Positions 1 through 6,783 of a stretch of 13,165 nt of DNA are shown here, one piece after another. The DNA comes from 2-02-FULL-48-14 sp041645035. GTDB taxonomy: Bacteria > Patescibacteriota > Gracilibacteria > UBA1369 > 2-02-FULL-48-14. The notes below the pieces were generated by a model. The model was given only the letters and a program-made list of their open reading frames with translations, was not told where the DNA came from and made no database searches. How positions within the stretch are numbered: the first letter of the stretch is position 1; the number at the start of each line of letters is the position of its first letter. A program made the translations under genes and the position numbers. Location: the NCBI GenBank assembly GCA_041645035.1, contig JBAZQU010000029.1, positions 1 through 13,165 on the forward strand, given 5' to 3'.

Positions 1-96
1 GCCTCCACGGTTGGGATCAATGAAGACATCATTCGAAGGTACATTCAGAGACAGGGAGAAGAAGATGCGGGCCAAGCGCAGCTTGAATTAGGTTGA
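1..96 (+). CDS. tnpA: IS200/IS605-family transposase TnpA, C-terminal fragment (cut by window edge)
   Basis: An open frame enters from the left edge and ends at TGA 94-96, giving 31 C-terminal residues. They read STVGINEDIIRRYIQRQ followed by a polar tail ending QLELG. This matches the usual C-terminus of Y1 (HUH) transposases of the IS200/IS605 family, where a TVG-x-N-E segment leads into a helix of the form I-K/R-x-Y-I-x-x-Q. The catalytic HUH and tyrosine residues would lie upstream, outside the window. A perfect hairpin just after the stop fits the right end of such an element. The short length limits certainty, but the motif and the hairpin agree. Confidence 0.75.
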   Translation, partial: ASTVGINEDIIRRYIQRQGEEDAGQAQLELG

Positions 97-98
97 AA

Positions 99-118
99 CC
101 CCGAGCGTAAGCTCGGGG
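99..118 (+). repeat. Perfect 8-bp hairpin at IS right end
   Basis: CCCCGAGC (99-106), loop GTAA (107-110), GCTCGGGG (111-118). No T-tract follows, so it is not a typical intrinsic terminator. Its place just after the tnpA stop fits the subterminal hairpin that TnpA recognises. TGAA at 94-97 can also pair with TTCA at 122-125 across small unpaired bases. Confidence 0.75.
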
Positions 119-255
119 AGGTTCATAGGATTTTGCCCTAATTCTGGTTGGCAAGCGCCTAGTATAACAGATAAGGCTATTGGGAGGAATGAGGAAGGTT
201 CGCGGCTCAACATGGTGTTACGATTTTAATAATAAAGGCCACATTAAAGCATAAG

Positions 256-292
256 GTTTGAGGGTTGTCAATAGTGCTTCAACCGCTCAAAC
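256..292 (-). terminator. Hairpin downstream of the SDR gene, probable terminator
   Basis: GTTTGAG-GGTTG (256-267) pairs with CAACC-g-CTCAAAC (280-292): 12 base pairs with one bulged G (285) and a 12-nt loop. It starts 5 nt past the SDR stop codon on the minus strand, the usual position of a terminator. The minus-strand sequence after it is only moderately U-rich, so efficiency is uncertain. The rest of 97-297 shows no coding frame, no tRNA and no clear repeat. Confidence 0.5.
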
Positions 293-297
293 TGATC

Positions 298-1098
298 TTA
301 AGCCAAAAGAATTCCTCCATCCACGATCACTTGTTCACCGGTCATGTAGGAGGACATGTCTGAGGCCAAGAAGAGGGCTACTTTGCCGATGTCGTCCGGT
401 TCGCCCATGCGGTGCATGGGGATTTTTGCCAAAAAAGCTTCGAGGAATTTCCCCATGTCCACGGCTTGGCCGGGGGTGGGTTTTTGCATCTCTTGAACAC
501 CGGGCGTCGTAATGCCGCCCGGAGCGATGGCGTTTACCCAAATTTTGTGAGGCGCAAGTTCCAAAGCCGAATTTTTAGTGAAGCCCCATACGCCGTGTTT
601 AGAGGCGTCGTAATGAGCGAGTCCAATCGAGGAGGGATGTACGGCATCAATAGATGTTATATTAATAATTTTCCCGCCCTTTCCTTGTTTTTTCATTTGT
701 TCGCTCGCATATTTGGTACACAAAAATACACCTTTCAAATTCACAGCAATCACTTTTTCGAAATCCGCCGCCGTCATATCGGCTATGGTCACAGAGGGGA
801 AGATTCCCGCGTTGTTCACCATAATATTTAAAGCACCAAAACTATCCACCGCAAATTTTACCATGTTTTTTACATCCTCTTCCTTTGATACATCCGTGTG
901 TATGGATTTTGCTTTCCAGCCTTTCCCCGTGAGTTCGCTCACAGCTTTTTCTATCTCATCCGGATTGAGAGACGCGATCACAATATTTGCTCCGGCCTCC
1001 GCCAAACGGTACGCAATACCAAAACCAATCCCGCGTGAACCACCGGTCACAATAGCAGTCTGTCCGGAAAGATTTAAGAGCTGCGTGAGACTTTCCAT
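298..1098 (-). CDS. Short-chain dehydrogenase/reductase (SDR), classical type
   Basis: A 266-residue NAD(P)-dependent oxidoreductase of typical classical-SDR length. The Rossmann cofactor motif TGGSRGIG is at residues 18-25, NNAG at 95-98, and the catalytic tetrad is N120, S149, Y163 and K167 (YDASK). The IAPGG segment at 191-195 and the C-terminal substrate loop are intact. The substrate cannot be read from sequence; the overall look is that of sugar or gluconate dehydrogenases and 3-oxoacyl-ACP reductases of the FabG-like group. The ATG at 1096-1098 is chosen because the N-terminus has normal length. The gene lies 4 nt downstream of the small membrane protein gene and is probably co-transcribed with it. 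The only ribosome-site candidate is an AAGG placed unusually close to the start. A hairpin follows the stop. Confidence 0.93.
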   Translation of the reverse strand: MESLTQLLNLSGQTAIVTGGSRGIGFGIAYRLAEAGANIVIASLNPDEIEKAVSELTGKGWKAKSIHTDVSKEEDVKNMVKFAVDSFGALNIMVNNAGIFPSVTIADMTAADFEKVIAVNLKGVFLCTKYASEQMKKQGKGGKIINITSIDAVHPSSIGLAHYDASKHGVWGFTKNSALELAPHKIWVNAIAPGGITTPGVQEMQKPTPGQAVDMGKFLEAFLAKIPMHRMGEPDDIGKVALFLASDMSSYMTGEQVIVDGGILLA

Positions 1099-1102
1099 GA
1101 CC

Positions 1103-1666
1103 TTATCTTAGCATAGACTCGCCCGGCTCCAATAGACTTAATTCGTCGGATCTTCTACTCCCGCAAACATATTCATCTACATGCGGATTTTCCGGGTAAG
1201 TGTCATACAAGGTAGATCTTGGATTCTCGAGTGAGCACCTCCATCCTGTACCCGTGGAGTATAAATTATGCTTCCTAAAGCACCCTGTACCAACATCATG
1301 TTGGCCCATGATTTTAGTCACCACTTGGCCATCTCGCGTTTGTAAAACACTTAGCGGAGGCGTTTCTCTTACAAAAACATGTTGGCCGGTGCTCAGAGTA
1401 ACCGCTAGGTATACCTCACCGTTGACTCTTGCTACCTGTTCATCCAGTGCTTCTATGGTCGCGCCTTCACATCCTGCGCACGGAGAGTCAATCGGCTTGC
1501 CAATTAAAGCCGCTTCAGACCTTAATTCGTTCACCATTACTTGTGAACGTAATTGTACTACAGCTAAACCCGCGGCTGCTAGTGACAGAGCACATATACT
1601 TGATAATCCGGGGCTAAATCCTCCATCGGACTCATAATGAGTGCTATCGTCATGCCGTCTTTTCAT
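1103..1666 (-). CDS. Small membrane-anchored protein of unknown function, cysteine-containing
   Basis: A 187-residue protein that I do not recognise. Residues about 19-39 form one hydrophobic segment, either an N-terminal anchor or an uncleaved signal, after a short hydrophilic head containing KRRH. The remaining roughly 145 residues are soluble, probably extracytoplasmic, with five cysteines (C63 and C66 as a CAGC pair, C129, C144, C168) that could form disulfides or bind a metal. The start is supported by a GAGG four bases upstream, one of very few Shine-Dalgarno-like sites in the window, and by a TTGACA promoter further upstream. The overlapping plus-strand frame at 1200-1637 has no such support. 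Leucine is coded by TTA or CTA in 13 of 19 cases and arginine by AGA or AGG in 10 of 13, whereas rpe in this window has 3 of 15 and 0 of 7. That suggests recent acquisition. Confidence 0.7.
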   Translation of the reverse strand: MKRRHDDSTHYESDGGFSPGLSSICALSLAAAGLAVVQLRSQVMVNELRSEAALIGKPIDSPCAGCEGATIEALDEQVARVNGEVYLAVTLSTGQHVFVRETPPLSVLQTRDGQVVTKIMGQHDVGTGCFRKHNLYSTGTGWRCSLENPRSTLYDTYPENPHVDEYVCGSRRSDELSLLEPGESMLR

Positions 1667-1687
1667 AAAACCTCAGTAAGCGCTCAC

Positions 1688-1716
1688 ATTCAACAACTTT
1701 TTAGCATTTTTGTCAA
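1688..1716 (-). promoter_or_regulatory. Sigma70-type promoter for the small membrane protein gene and SDR
   Basis: On the minus strand a perfect TTGACA -35 box (complement of 1711-1716) is followed after 17 bp by TTGAAT (complement of 1688-1693, 4 of 6 matches to TATAAT). Transcription would start around 1680, some 15 nt before the ATG at 1666. It lies in the 62-bp gap after the PBP gene, so the two downstream genes can be expressed separately from it. Confidence 0.55.
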
Positions 1717-1728
1717 TCCATTATGTAT

Positions 1729-4023
1729 TTAGAGCACCTCCTTATCAGGGGGGATACTGTAGTAGTCGAAGAGGTATTCAATGATCTTATGGAAGACCTG
1801 CCCGGAAGTTTGTTCGGCCCATTCGTTGGAGCGGGGATGGTCCATTTTCACCAGAATGAGAAACTGGGGTTCGTCGATGGGCCCGTAACCCATGAAAGTG
1901 ACTTCCGTGGTTCCGGGACCGCTGAGGGCCTTGCCCCATTTATAAGTTTGCGCCGTTCCGGATTTACCGGCGATATAATGATCGTCCAGTGCGATTTGGC
2001 TGCTGTATTGCGCCACCACGGAAGTGAGCATGGCAGTGATTATTTCGGCGGTTTCGGGCTTAAGCACTTGTGCAACGATTTCAGGTTCAAATTCCTCCAC
2101 GGTGCCATCTGCATACTCTATTTTTTTGACTAAATAGGGGCGCATCATGGAGCCTTCGTTGGCAAGAGTGGTAAAGGCCTGAATGAGTTGAATAGGAGTC
2201 ATGGAAATACCCTGGCCAAAGGCTTTAGTGGCCATTTCCGATTCCGTCCACCCGTCGTAGTGCTCCACCTCTCCTTGCACTTCGTCATCCAGGCCAATAT
2301 CTGTTTTTTGAAGGAGTCCGTACGATTTGAGATAGGAGTAGAAAAGGGCCGGGCCAAGTTTTTTGGCAATAAAAGTCATACCCGTGTTGCAAGAATGCTC
2401 GAGCACTTGAGTCATGGTCTCAAAACCATGATAGGCACCGTTAAAAGTTTCTATGTAGTAGTCATATTCATTTGTGTAGGCATTGAAGTCCACCCCTATC
2501 GGGCCACTGTCCATAAAGGTGGTGCTGGCGCTTACCTCGCCGGAATTGATGGCGGCTGCCATAACAAGGGGCTTGAACGCGGATCCCGGTTCATACACTT
2601 CTTGCACCATTTTATTTTTATAAACTTCGGGACCCCAGATGTTTTTGTAGGAATAATATTTTCCGGGCACATCGGGATCGAGGAAGATTTCAACGCGCAC
2701 ATCGGGATCCACCTGCAGATAGTACCAATAGCGGGGTTCTTTCTCGTCGCCAAAAGGAACGATAAATTCTTTTTTGTCTTCAGGGATTTCGATCTCCACT
2801 TTCTCAAACACGTCGCTGAAACTGTTGGGGTTGAAGGTGGGGTACTGTGCCATGGCCAAAATAGCGCCGGTTTGTGGATTTATTACGATGACTTGTCCAC
2901 TGTCCGGGCGATATTCTTCCACACCGGCCTTCAAAAACTCTTCCACCTTGGTTTGAATGGCGCGATCTATGGTTAATGTGATGTTCGCCCCATTCACCGG
3001 GTCTTCAATAATACTGTCTCCCACCGTGATTTGATTTCCATTGGCATCTATTTTGGAAGTGAAAATTCCGTCCTGCCCTTGAAGGATTTCATCAAAAGTT
3101 CCTTCAATTCCATACTGCCCGCCGTCACCGCTTACGTAGCCGAGTACTTGCGCGGCCATGTCTTGCTCCGGGTAGAAGCGATAATATTCGTCCACTAAAC
3201 GTATCCCCAAAAAGACAGGATCGGTTTTTTCGACTTTAGCTGCTGCAATATCATCTTTCAAAATAGTTTCAATTTGTTCGGAAATAGTGGGGTCGAGTTT
3301 TCGACGCAGCACCACATAACGATTTGTTCCCAGCAACACGGTTTTAAGATCCTCGGGGTCCCAATCGAGCAATTCACTCAAAGTTTCCGCGGTGCCTTCT
3401 TTGTCGTTTATTTTGGCTGGATAAGCATAAATATCTCCGTCGCTGGTTACCTCAATTCCTTCAAGATCTAAGCTTTTGACTTCGGTTTGAGTTTCAAGAT
3501 CTTGTCCTTCGAGGAGCAAAATAAGATCGCGAGTTTTGTCGGCCAGGGTGTCCTCCAAGTACTGACGGTAATCCTCCGCAAGTTCTTCGTCGGTTTTGAG
3601 TTTAAGTTTGCCGAGGGCTTCCTCACGCAGCGTGGTACTTTCCATTTTCATGATGGCCTCGTACTCCTCATCGTAGCGTTTTTGGTCGAGTTCCTTCTCC
3701 GTTTCCAGGTCAAACAGTAGAGGGGTGAGGGTTTCGGCCACGACGTCCGGTTGTGTGATTAAAGTAGGGTCCGCGAAGACCATAGCCAGAGTGGTGTTGG
3801 TGGCGAGACTGTAACTTTCACCGCTGTGATAATCTTCAATTAAAATTTCTCCACGACGGGAAGGTAGGGTGGTGTACCCGTACTGTTCTCTTTGCGCAAT
3901 TTCTTCATAATAACCGTAAGAAATTACCTGGAGATAAAAGAGGCGAAAGATGATTAGCCCCGTGACCACGTAAACGGCTAGAAAAAGAACGCTAAGCCGA
4001 TTCAGACCGATGCGAGATTCCAT
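1729..4023 (-). CDS. Class B penicillin-binding protein (PBP2/FtsI family transpeptidase)
   Basis: A 764-residue D,D-transpeptidase that cross-links peptidoglycan for division or elongation, anchored in the cytoplasmic membrane with its catalytic domain outside. One transmembrane helix spans about residues 9-30, followed by the conserved RRGEI segment at 56-60. The transpeptidase motifs are all present: SAFK at 481-484 (nucleophile S481), SCN at 544-546 and KSGTA at 687-691. The protein is longer than the usual 550-700 residues. Residues about 105-185 are a highly charged, E/K/D-rich probably helical insert in the pedestal region. Residues about 405-470 are a Tyr/Trp/Asp-rich insert between the NPN and EPGSAFK segments, which normally lie only some 20-30 residues apart. 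No Shine-Dalgarno sequence is visible; a small hairpin sits about 9 nt before the ATG. No mreC, rodA or ftsW is adjacent, so divisome or elongasome assignment is open. Confidence 0.95.
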   Translation of the reverse strand: MESRIGLNRLSVLFLAVYVVTGLIIFRLFYLQVISYGYYEEIAQREQYGYTTLPSRRGEILIEDYHSGESYSLATNTTLAMVFADPTLITQPDVVAETLTPLLFDLETEKELDQKRYDEEYEAIMKMESTTLREEALGKLKLKTDEELAEDYRQYLEDTLADKTRDLILLLEGQDLETQTEVKSLDLEGIEVTSDGDIYAYPAKINDKEGTAETLSELLDWDPEDLKTVLLGTNRYVVLRRKLDPTISEQIETILKDDIAAAKVEKTDPVFLGIRLVDEYYRFYPEQDMAAQVLGYVSGDGGQYGIEGTFDEILQGQDGIFTSKIDANGNQITVGDSIIEDPVNGANITLTIDRAIQTKVEEFLKAGVEEYRPDSGQVIVINPQTGAILAMAQYPTFNPNSFSDVFEKVEIEIPEDKKEFIVPFGDEKEPRYWYYLQVDPDVRVEIFLDPDVPGKYYSYKNIWGPEVYKNKMVQEVYEPGSAFKPLVMAAAINSGEVSASTTFMDSGPIGVDFNAYTNEYDYYIETFNGAYHGFETMTQVLEHSCNTGMTFIAKKLGPALFYSYLKSYGLLQKTDIGLDDEVQGEVEHYDGWTESEMATKAFGQGISMTPIQLIQAFTTLANEGSMMRPYLVKKIEYADGTVEEFEPEIVAQVLKPETAEIITAMLTSVVAQYSSQIALDDHYIAGKSGTAQTYKWGKALSGPGTTEVTFMGYGPIDEPQFLILVKMDHPRSNEWAEQTSGQVFHKIIEYLFDYYSIPPDKEVL

Positions 4024-4031
4024 AGTTTGAT

Positions 4032-4098
4032 GTGGCTTGCGCCACGTTATTGCTTAGGCCGTAGGCACTCGCCTCGGCTCGCCTTCGTTCGCTACGGC
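4032..4098. repeat. Two inverted repeats in the PBP / M16 divergent intergenic region
   Basis: Repeat one is GTGGC-TTGC-GCCAC at 4032-4045, only 9 nt from the PBP start codon, where a ribosome-binding site would be expected. Repeat two has arms GCCGTAG (4058-4064) and CTACGGC (4092-4098), extendable by a G-U and an A-U pair, with a GC-rich 27-nt interior containing GCCTCGGCTCGCC. Both lie between divergent genes. They could act in the PBP leader RNA or be dispersed intergenic palindromes. Confidence 0.5.
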
Positions 4099-4110
4099 TT
4101 GTAGTTTGAG

Positions 4111-4139
4111 TGGACTTCAATCCTACCTTTTGCTAGCAT
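4111..4139 (+). promoter_or_regulatory. Candidate promoter for the M16 peptidase/ndk/folP genes
   Basis: TGGACT (4111-4116, 4 of 6 to TTGACA), a 17-bp spacer, then TAGCAT (4134-4139, 4 of 6 to TATAAT) preceded by TGC, which makes an extended -10. The predicted start near 4146 leaves a leader of only about 14 nt before the ATG at 4160. Confidence 0.4.
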
Positions 4140-4159
4140 CGTCGCGCAATACTTTTCCC

Positions 4160-5425
4160 ATGCATAGAAAAACTACGCTGTCCAATGGACTCCGGGTCAT
4201 TACGGACCATATCCAAGGCACGGAGGCAGTGACGGCTTTGGTTTTAGTAAAGGCCGGGTCTCGCTATGAGCACCATGAGATCAACGGGATTTCTCACTTT
4301 TTGGAGCATATGTTTTTTAAGGGAGCAAAAAAATATAAAAATGCCAAGGCCGTTTCGGAGGCTATCGACGGAGTGGGGGGAGAGTTCAATGCTTTCACTT
4401 CCAAGGAGTACGCGGGCTATTATGTAAAGACGGCTAAAGAGAACATGCGACTCGCCATGGACGTGCTTTCGGACATGATGATGTATTCCCGCTTCGACCA
4501 AGGGGAAATTGAGAAGGAACGCGGGGTGATTATGGAAGAATTCAATATGTATCAAGACACGCCCATGTATCAAGTGGCGTGGAATTTTGAACGCGGAATG
4601 TTCGGGAACCAGCCGCTTGGATGGGATGAGGTGGGGACCAAGAGTGTTATTAAAGCCTTGCAGCGGGAGGATTTTGTACAGTACAAGGAATCTTTGTATG
4701 TGCCGGAAGCTATGGTGATTTGTTTGGCCGGTGCCGTGAATCACGACGAAGTGGTGGCCATGGTTCAAGAACTTTTCCCTTTGGAAAAACGCGACGCGAC
4801 GCGAAAAATGCTTCCTTTTGAGAAAGGACTGGAGAGCACGAAACGCATTTCCTTACAAACAAAGAAAACCGAGCAAGCTCATTTGGTGTGTGGAGTTCCC
4901 GGACTTCCGGCCGAACATCCCGATCACTATGTTCTCAAAGTACTCAGCTCCATTTTGGGAGGGAACATGAGCAGCCGTATGTTTCTGGCGGTTCGCGAAG
5001 AAAAAGGTCTGGCTTATTACATTTCTTGCGGGACGGAAGATTACTTGGATACGGGAACTTTTTATACCAGAGCCGGTGTGGACGTGACTCGAATCAAAGA
5101 TGCTATCAAAGCCATTGTGGAAGAATACAAAAAGATTGCTACGGAAGGGGTTCCCGAAAGTGAACTTAAAAAAGGGAAAGAGTTTTTGAAAGGCAAATTG
5201 ATTTTGTCTTTGGAGGACAGCGAGAATGTGGCGCAAATGCACGCCCTCAACGAACTTCTTTATGATAAGATTAAGACACTTGCAGATATCTCCTCTGCCA
5301 TCGATAAGGTTACTGTTGCAGATGTGCAACGCGTAGCGGAGCAAATTCTTAAGGACGAACTCATCCATTTGGCGGTGATCGGTCCTTATGAGGATAAGGC
5401 GGAGTTCGAAGCTTTGCTTAAATAA
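4160..5425 (+). CDS. M16-family zinc metallopeptidase (processing peptidase-like)
   Basis: A 421-residue peptidase of the pitrilysin/mitochondrial processing peptidase family. The inverted zinc motif HFLEH is at residues 46-50 (H46 and H50 ligands, E49 catalytic), and the distal ligand is E126/E127 in VIMEEF, at the family spacing of about 76 residues. The second, non-catalytic M16 domain carries GLAYYIS at 283-289. The frame is open back to a TTG at 4106. The ATG at 4160 is chosen because it gives the family's usual beginning (K-TTLSNGLRVI) and fits the promoter. No signal peptide is seen, so a cytoplasmic role is likely. Length is right for the single-chain, two-domain bacterial form that works as a dimer. 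It is followed after 18 bp by ndk. No Shine-Dalgarno sequence is visible. Confidence 0.95.
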   Translation: MHRKTTLSNGLRVITDHIQGTEAVTALVLVKAGSRYEHHEINGISHFLEHMFFKGAKKYKNAKAVSEAIDGVGGEFNAFTSKEYAGYYVKTAKENMRLAMDVLSDMMMYSRFDQGEIEKERGVIMEEFNMYQDTPMYQVAWNFERGMFGNQPLGWDEVGTKSVIKALQREDFVQYKESLYVPEAMVICLAGAVNHDEVVAMVQELFPLEKRDATRKMLPFEKGLESTKRISLQTKKTEQAHLVCGVPGLPAEHPDHYVLKVLSSILGGNMSSRMFLAVREEKGLAYYISCGTEDYLDTGTFYTRAGVDVTRIKDAIKAIVEEYKKIATEGVPESELKKGKEFLKGKLILSLEDSENVAQMHALNELLYDKIKTLADISSAIDKVTVADVQRVAEQILKDELIHLAVIGPYEDKAEFEALLK

Positions 5426-5443
5426 TTTTTAACCCCCTGTTTT

Positions 5444-5914
5444 ATGGCTATGGAACGCACCCTCGTACTCGTCAAACCGGATGGGATCCAACGTGGCCTT
5501 GTTGGTAAAATTATAACGCGCCTTGAAGAAAAGGGACTTAAAATGGTGGGATGCAAAATGATGACGCTCGATGAAGCGCTCCTTCGTGAACACTATGCGC
5601 ATATCGCGGACAAACCATTTTTCCCCGGTGTAGCCAATTTTATGAAGAGCTCGCCCGTACTTGCCATGTGTTGGGAAGGGCTTGAGGCGGTGGAAGCTGT
5701 TCGTTTGATTACCGGCGTAACAAAGGGCCGCGCGGCTGATGCGGGAACTATCCGCGGGGACTTCGCCATGAGCGTTTCCTGCAATGTGATTCACACTTCT
5801 GACTCAGTGAAAACGGCGGAGAAAGAAGTGCCTCGATTCTTCAAGCAGGATGATCTCTACGATTACCGCAAGAGTGAATACGAACATATTTATAACGATG
5901 AGGAACGAGCTTAG
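5444..5914 (+). CDS. ndk: Nucleoside diphosphate kinase
   Basis: A 156-residue enzyme that moves the gamma-phosphate of ATP onto other (d)NDPs through a phospho-histidine. The N-terminus ERTLVLVKPDG (residues 4-14) with K11 is canonical. The active-site histidine is H117 in NVIHTSDS (114-121), and GTIRGDF at 101-107 is intact. It is slightly longer than the usual 135-145 residues because of a short acidic C-terminal extension. The start is at 5444; an alternative ATG lies two codons downstream at 5450. It sits 18 bp after the M16 gene and its last 17 nt overlap folP, so the three are probably co-transcribed. No Shine-Dalgarno sequence is visible in the T-rich leader. Confidence 0.97.
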   Translation: MAMERTLVLVKPDGIQRGLVGKIITRLEEKGLKMVGCKMMTLDEALLREHYAHIADKPFFPGVANFMKSSPVLAMCWEGLEAVEAVRLITGVTKGRAADAGTIRGDFAMSVSCNVIHTSDSVKTAEKEVPRFFKQDDLYDYRKSEYEHIYNDEERA

Positions 5915-6671
5915 CCGATTCGTCGGCGTGCTCAACTTGACCCCAAACAGTTTTTCGGACGGGGGTCGTTTTAAAGAATTTGGAGGGGAGGAGGACGTCG
6001 TGGAGGCAGCGCGGGAAATGCTGGAGGATGGGGCGGAGATTTTAGATCTTGGGGGTGAATCCACGGGGCCGGGATCGGTGGCGGTGACGGTGGAGGAGGA
6101 GCTTGCGCGGGTGCTGCCGATTTTGAAACGCCTGAAAGCGGCTTTTCCGTGGGCGGTTTTGTCTATCGACACATGGAAAAGCAAAGTTGCGGAGGCAGCT
6201 TTGGCTGCGGGCGCTTCTTGGGTGAACGACGTGACGGCCGGACGAGGCGATCCACGGATTTTTGAGGTGGCGGCGCGCCGTGGCGCGCCGATGGTGCTGA
6301 TGTATAGCAAGCAAAACAGCCCGCGCACGGATCGCGAAGCGGTTCAGTATGACGATGTGATGAAAACGGTGAAGGACTTTTTGGCGGAGCGAGTGGCGGT
6401 GGCGCGGGCGGCCGGTGTTCGCGAAATTATTGTGGATCCGGGCATGGGGGCTTTTGTGAGTGGCGATGCCGCTTACAGTTTTGAAATCATCGAACGCATC
6501 GAAGAGCTCCGTGAACTGGGCTGCCCCATTTTAGTAGGGACTTCCCGCAAAGGCTTTTTGGGCGAAGATCGCCTGGGGATGACTTTGTGGACGACCTTGC
6601 AATTGGCGGACAAGGTGGATTATTTGCGAGTGCACGATGTATGTGAAAATGCGAGCTGTACAGAAGGGTGA
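5898..6671 (+). CDS. folP: Dihydropteroate synthase, divergent
   Basis: Joins p-aminobenzoate to 6-hydroxymethyl-dihydropterin pyrophosphate to give dihydropteroate. 257 residues from the ATG at 5898, chosen because FVGVLNLTPNSFSDGG (8-23) is the canonical N-terminus; the open frame extends back to 5850 inside ndk. Other motifs: DLGGESTGPG (50-59), SIDTW (89-93), VNDV (109-112), VDPGMG (179-184), TSRKGF (215-220), RVHDV (244-248). Two conserved positions differ from E. coli: the Arg of ESTRPG is G57, and the LMH-type segment reads LMY (Y136). The C-terminal helix after RVHDV is nearly missing (see findings on a possible frameshift). Base composition is visibly richer in G+C than neighbouring genes. 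It overlaps ndk by 17 nt. Confidence 0.93.
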   Translation: MRNELSRFVGVLNLTPNSFSDGGRFKEFGGEEDVVEAAREMLEDGAEILDLGGESTGPGSVAVTVEEELARVLPILKRLKAAFPWAVLSIDTWKSKVAEAALAAGASWVNDVTAGRGDPRIFEVAARRGAPMVLMYSKQNSPRTDREAVQYDDVMKTVKDFLAERVAVARAAGVREIIVDPGMGAFVSGDAAYSFEIIERIEELRELGCPILVGTSRKGFLGEDRLGMTLWTTLQLADKVDYLRVHDVCENASCTEG

Positions 6672-6682
6672 ATTGTTGAGAG

Positions 6683-6702
6683 ATTCACCGCTGGCGGTGA
6701 AT
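6683..6702 (+). terminator. Perfect 8-bp hairpin after folP, terminator-like
   Basis: ATTCACCG (6683-6690), loop CTGG, CGGTGAAT (6695-6702), starting 12 nt after the folP stop. It is in the right place for a terminator but lacks a proper T-tract (AAGAAAATATTCTT follows). It may act as a 3'-end stabiliser or a weak terminator before the separate promoter at 6733. Confidence 0.4.
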
Positions 6703-6732
6703 AAGAAAATATTCTTGGTTTTGTCTATAGGC

Positions 6733-6760
6733 TTGACTAAAATCAAAAAGTGTTTAACAA
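6733..6760 (+). promoter_or_regulatory. Candidate promoter for the small acidic gene and queD/folK
   Basis: TTGACT (6733-6738, 5 of 6) with TAACAA (6755-6760) at 16 bp, or AACAAT (6756-6761) at 17 bp. A second -10-like TAAAAT at 6772-6777 would put a start close to the ATG at 6784, giving a leaderless or nearly leaderless mRNA. Either way the leader is short and has no Shine-Dalgarno sequence. Confidence 0.5.
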
Positions 6761-6783
6761 TAGCTTCCCTTTAAAATTTTATT

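Larger units (their letters stand above)
1..126 (+). mobile_element. Right end of an IS200/IS605-like insertion sequence
   Basis: The tnpA 3' end (stop at 94-96) is followed directly by a subterminal hairpin at 99-118, the arrangement expected at the right end of IS200/IS605 elements, which transpose as single strands and have no terminal inverted repeats. The exact right boundary cannot be set without the left end and an empty site. It is placed loosely a few bases past the hairpin. No tnpB follows. Confidence 0.6.

Noticed and set aside
130..235. tRNA-like string with GGTTCG near 198-203
   Set aside because: The bases around the GGTTCG do not form a T stem, and no acceptor or anticodon arm can be drawn.
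1200..1637. Plus-strand frame of 145 codons
   Set aside because: It overlaps the minus-strand gene at 1103-1666, which has a promoter, a ribosome site and a sensible membrane anchor. The plus frame has none of these.
2188..2976. Plus-strand frame of 262 codons opposite the PBP gene
   Set aside because: It is the antisense shadow of the transpeptidase domain. The minus strand has all three PBP motifs.
4106..4159. TTG-initiated extension of the M16 peptidase
   Set aside because: It adds 18 residues not typical of the family and overlaps the likely promoter. The ATG at 4160 gives the canonical N-terminus.
6272..6289. Two GGCGCGCC palindromes 10 bp apart within folP
   Set aside because: They fall on the codons for a plain Ala-Arg-Arg-Gly-Ala stretch in a G+C-rich gene. 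No further copies were noticed and no function is implied.
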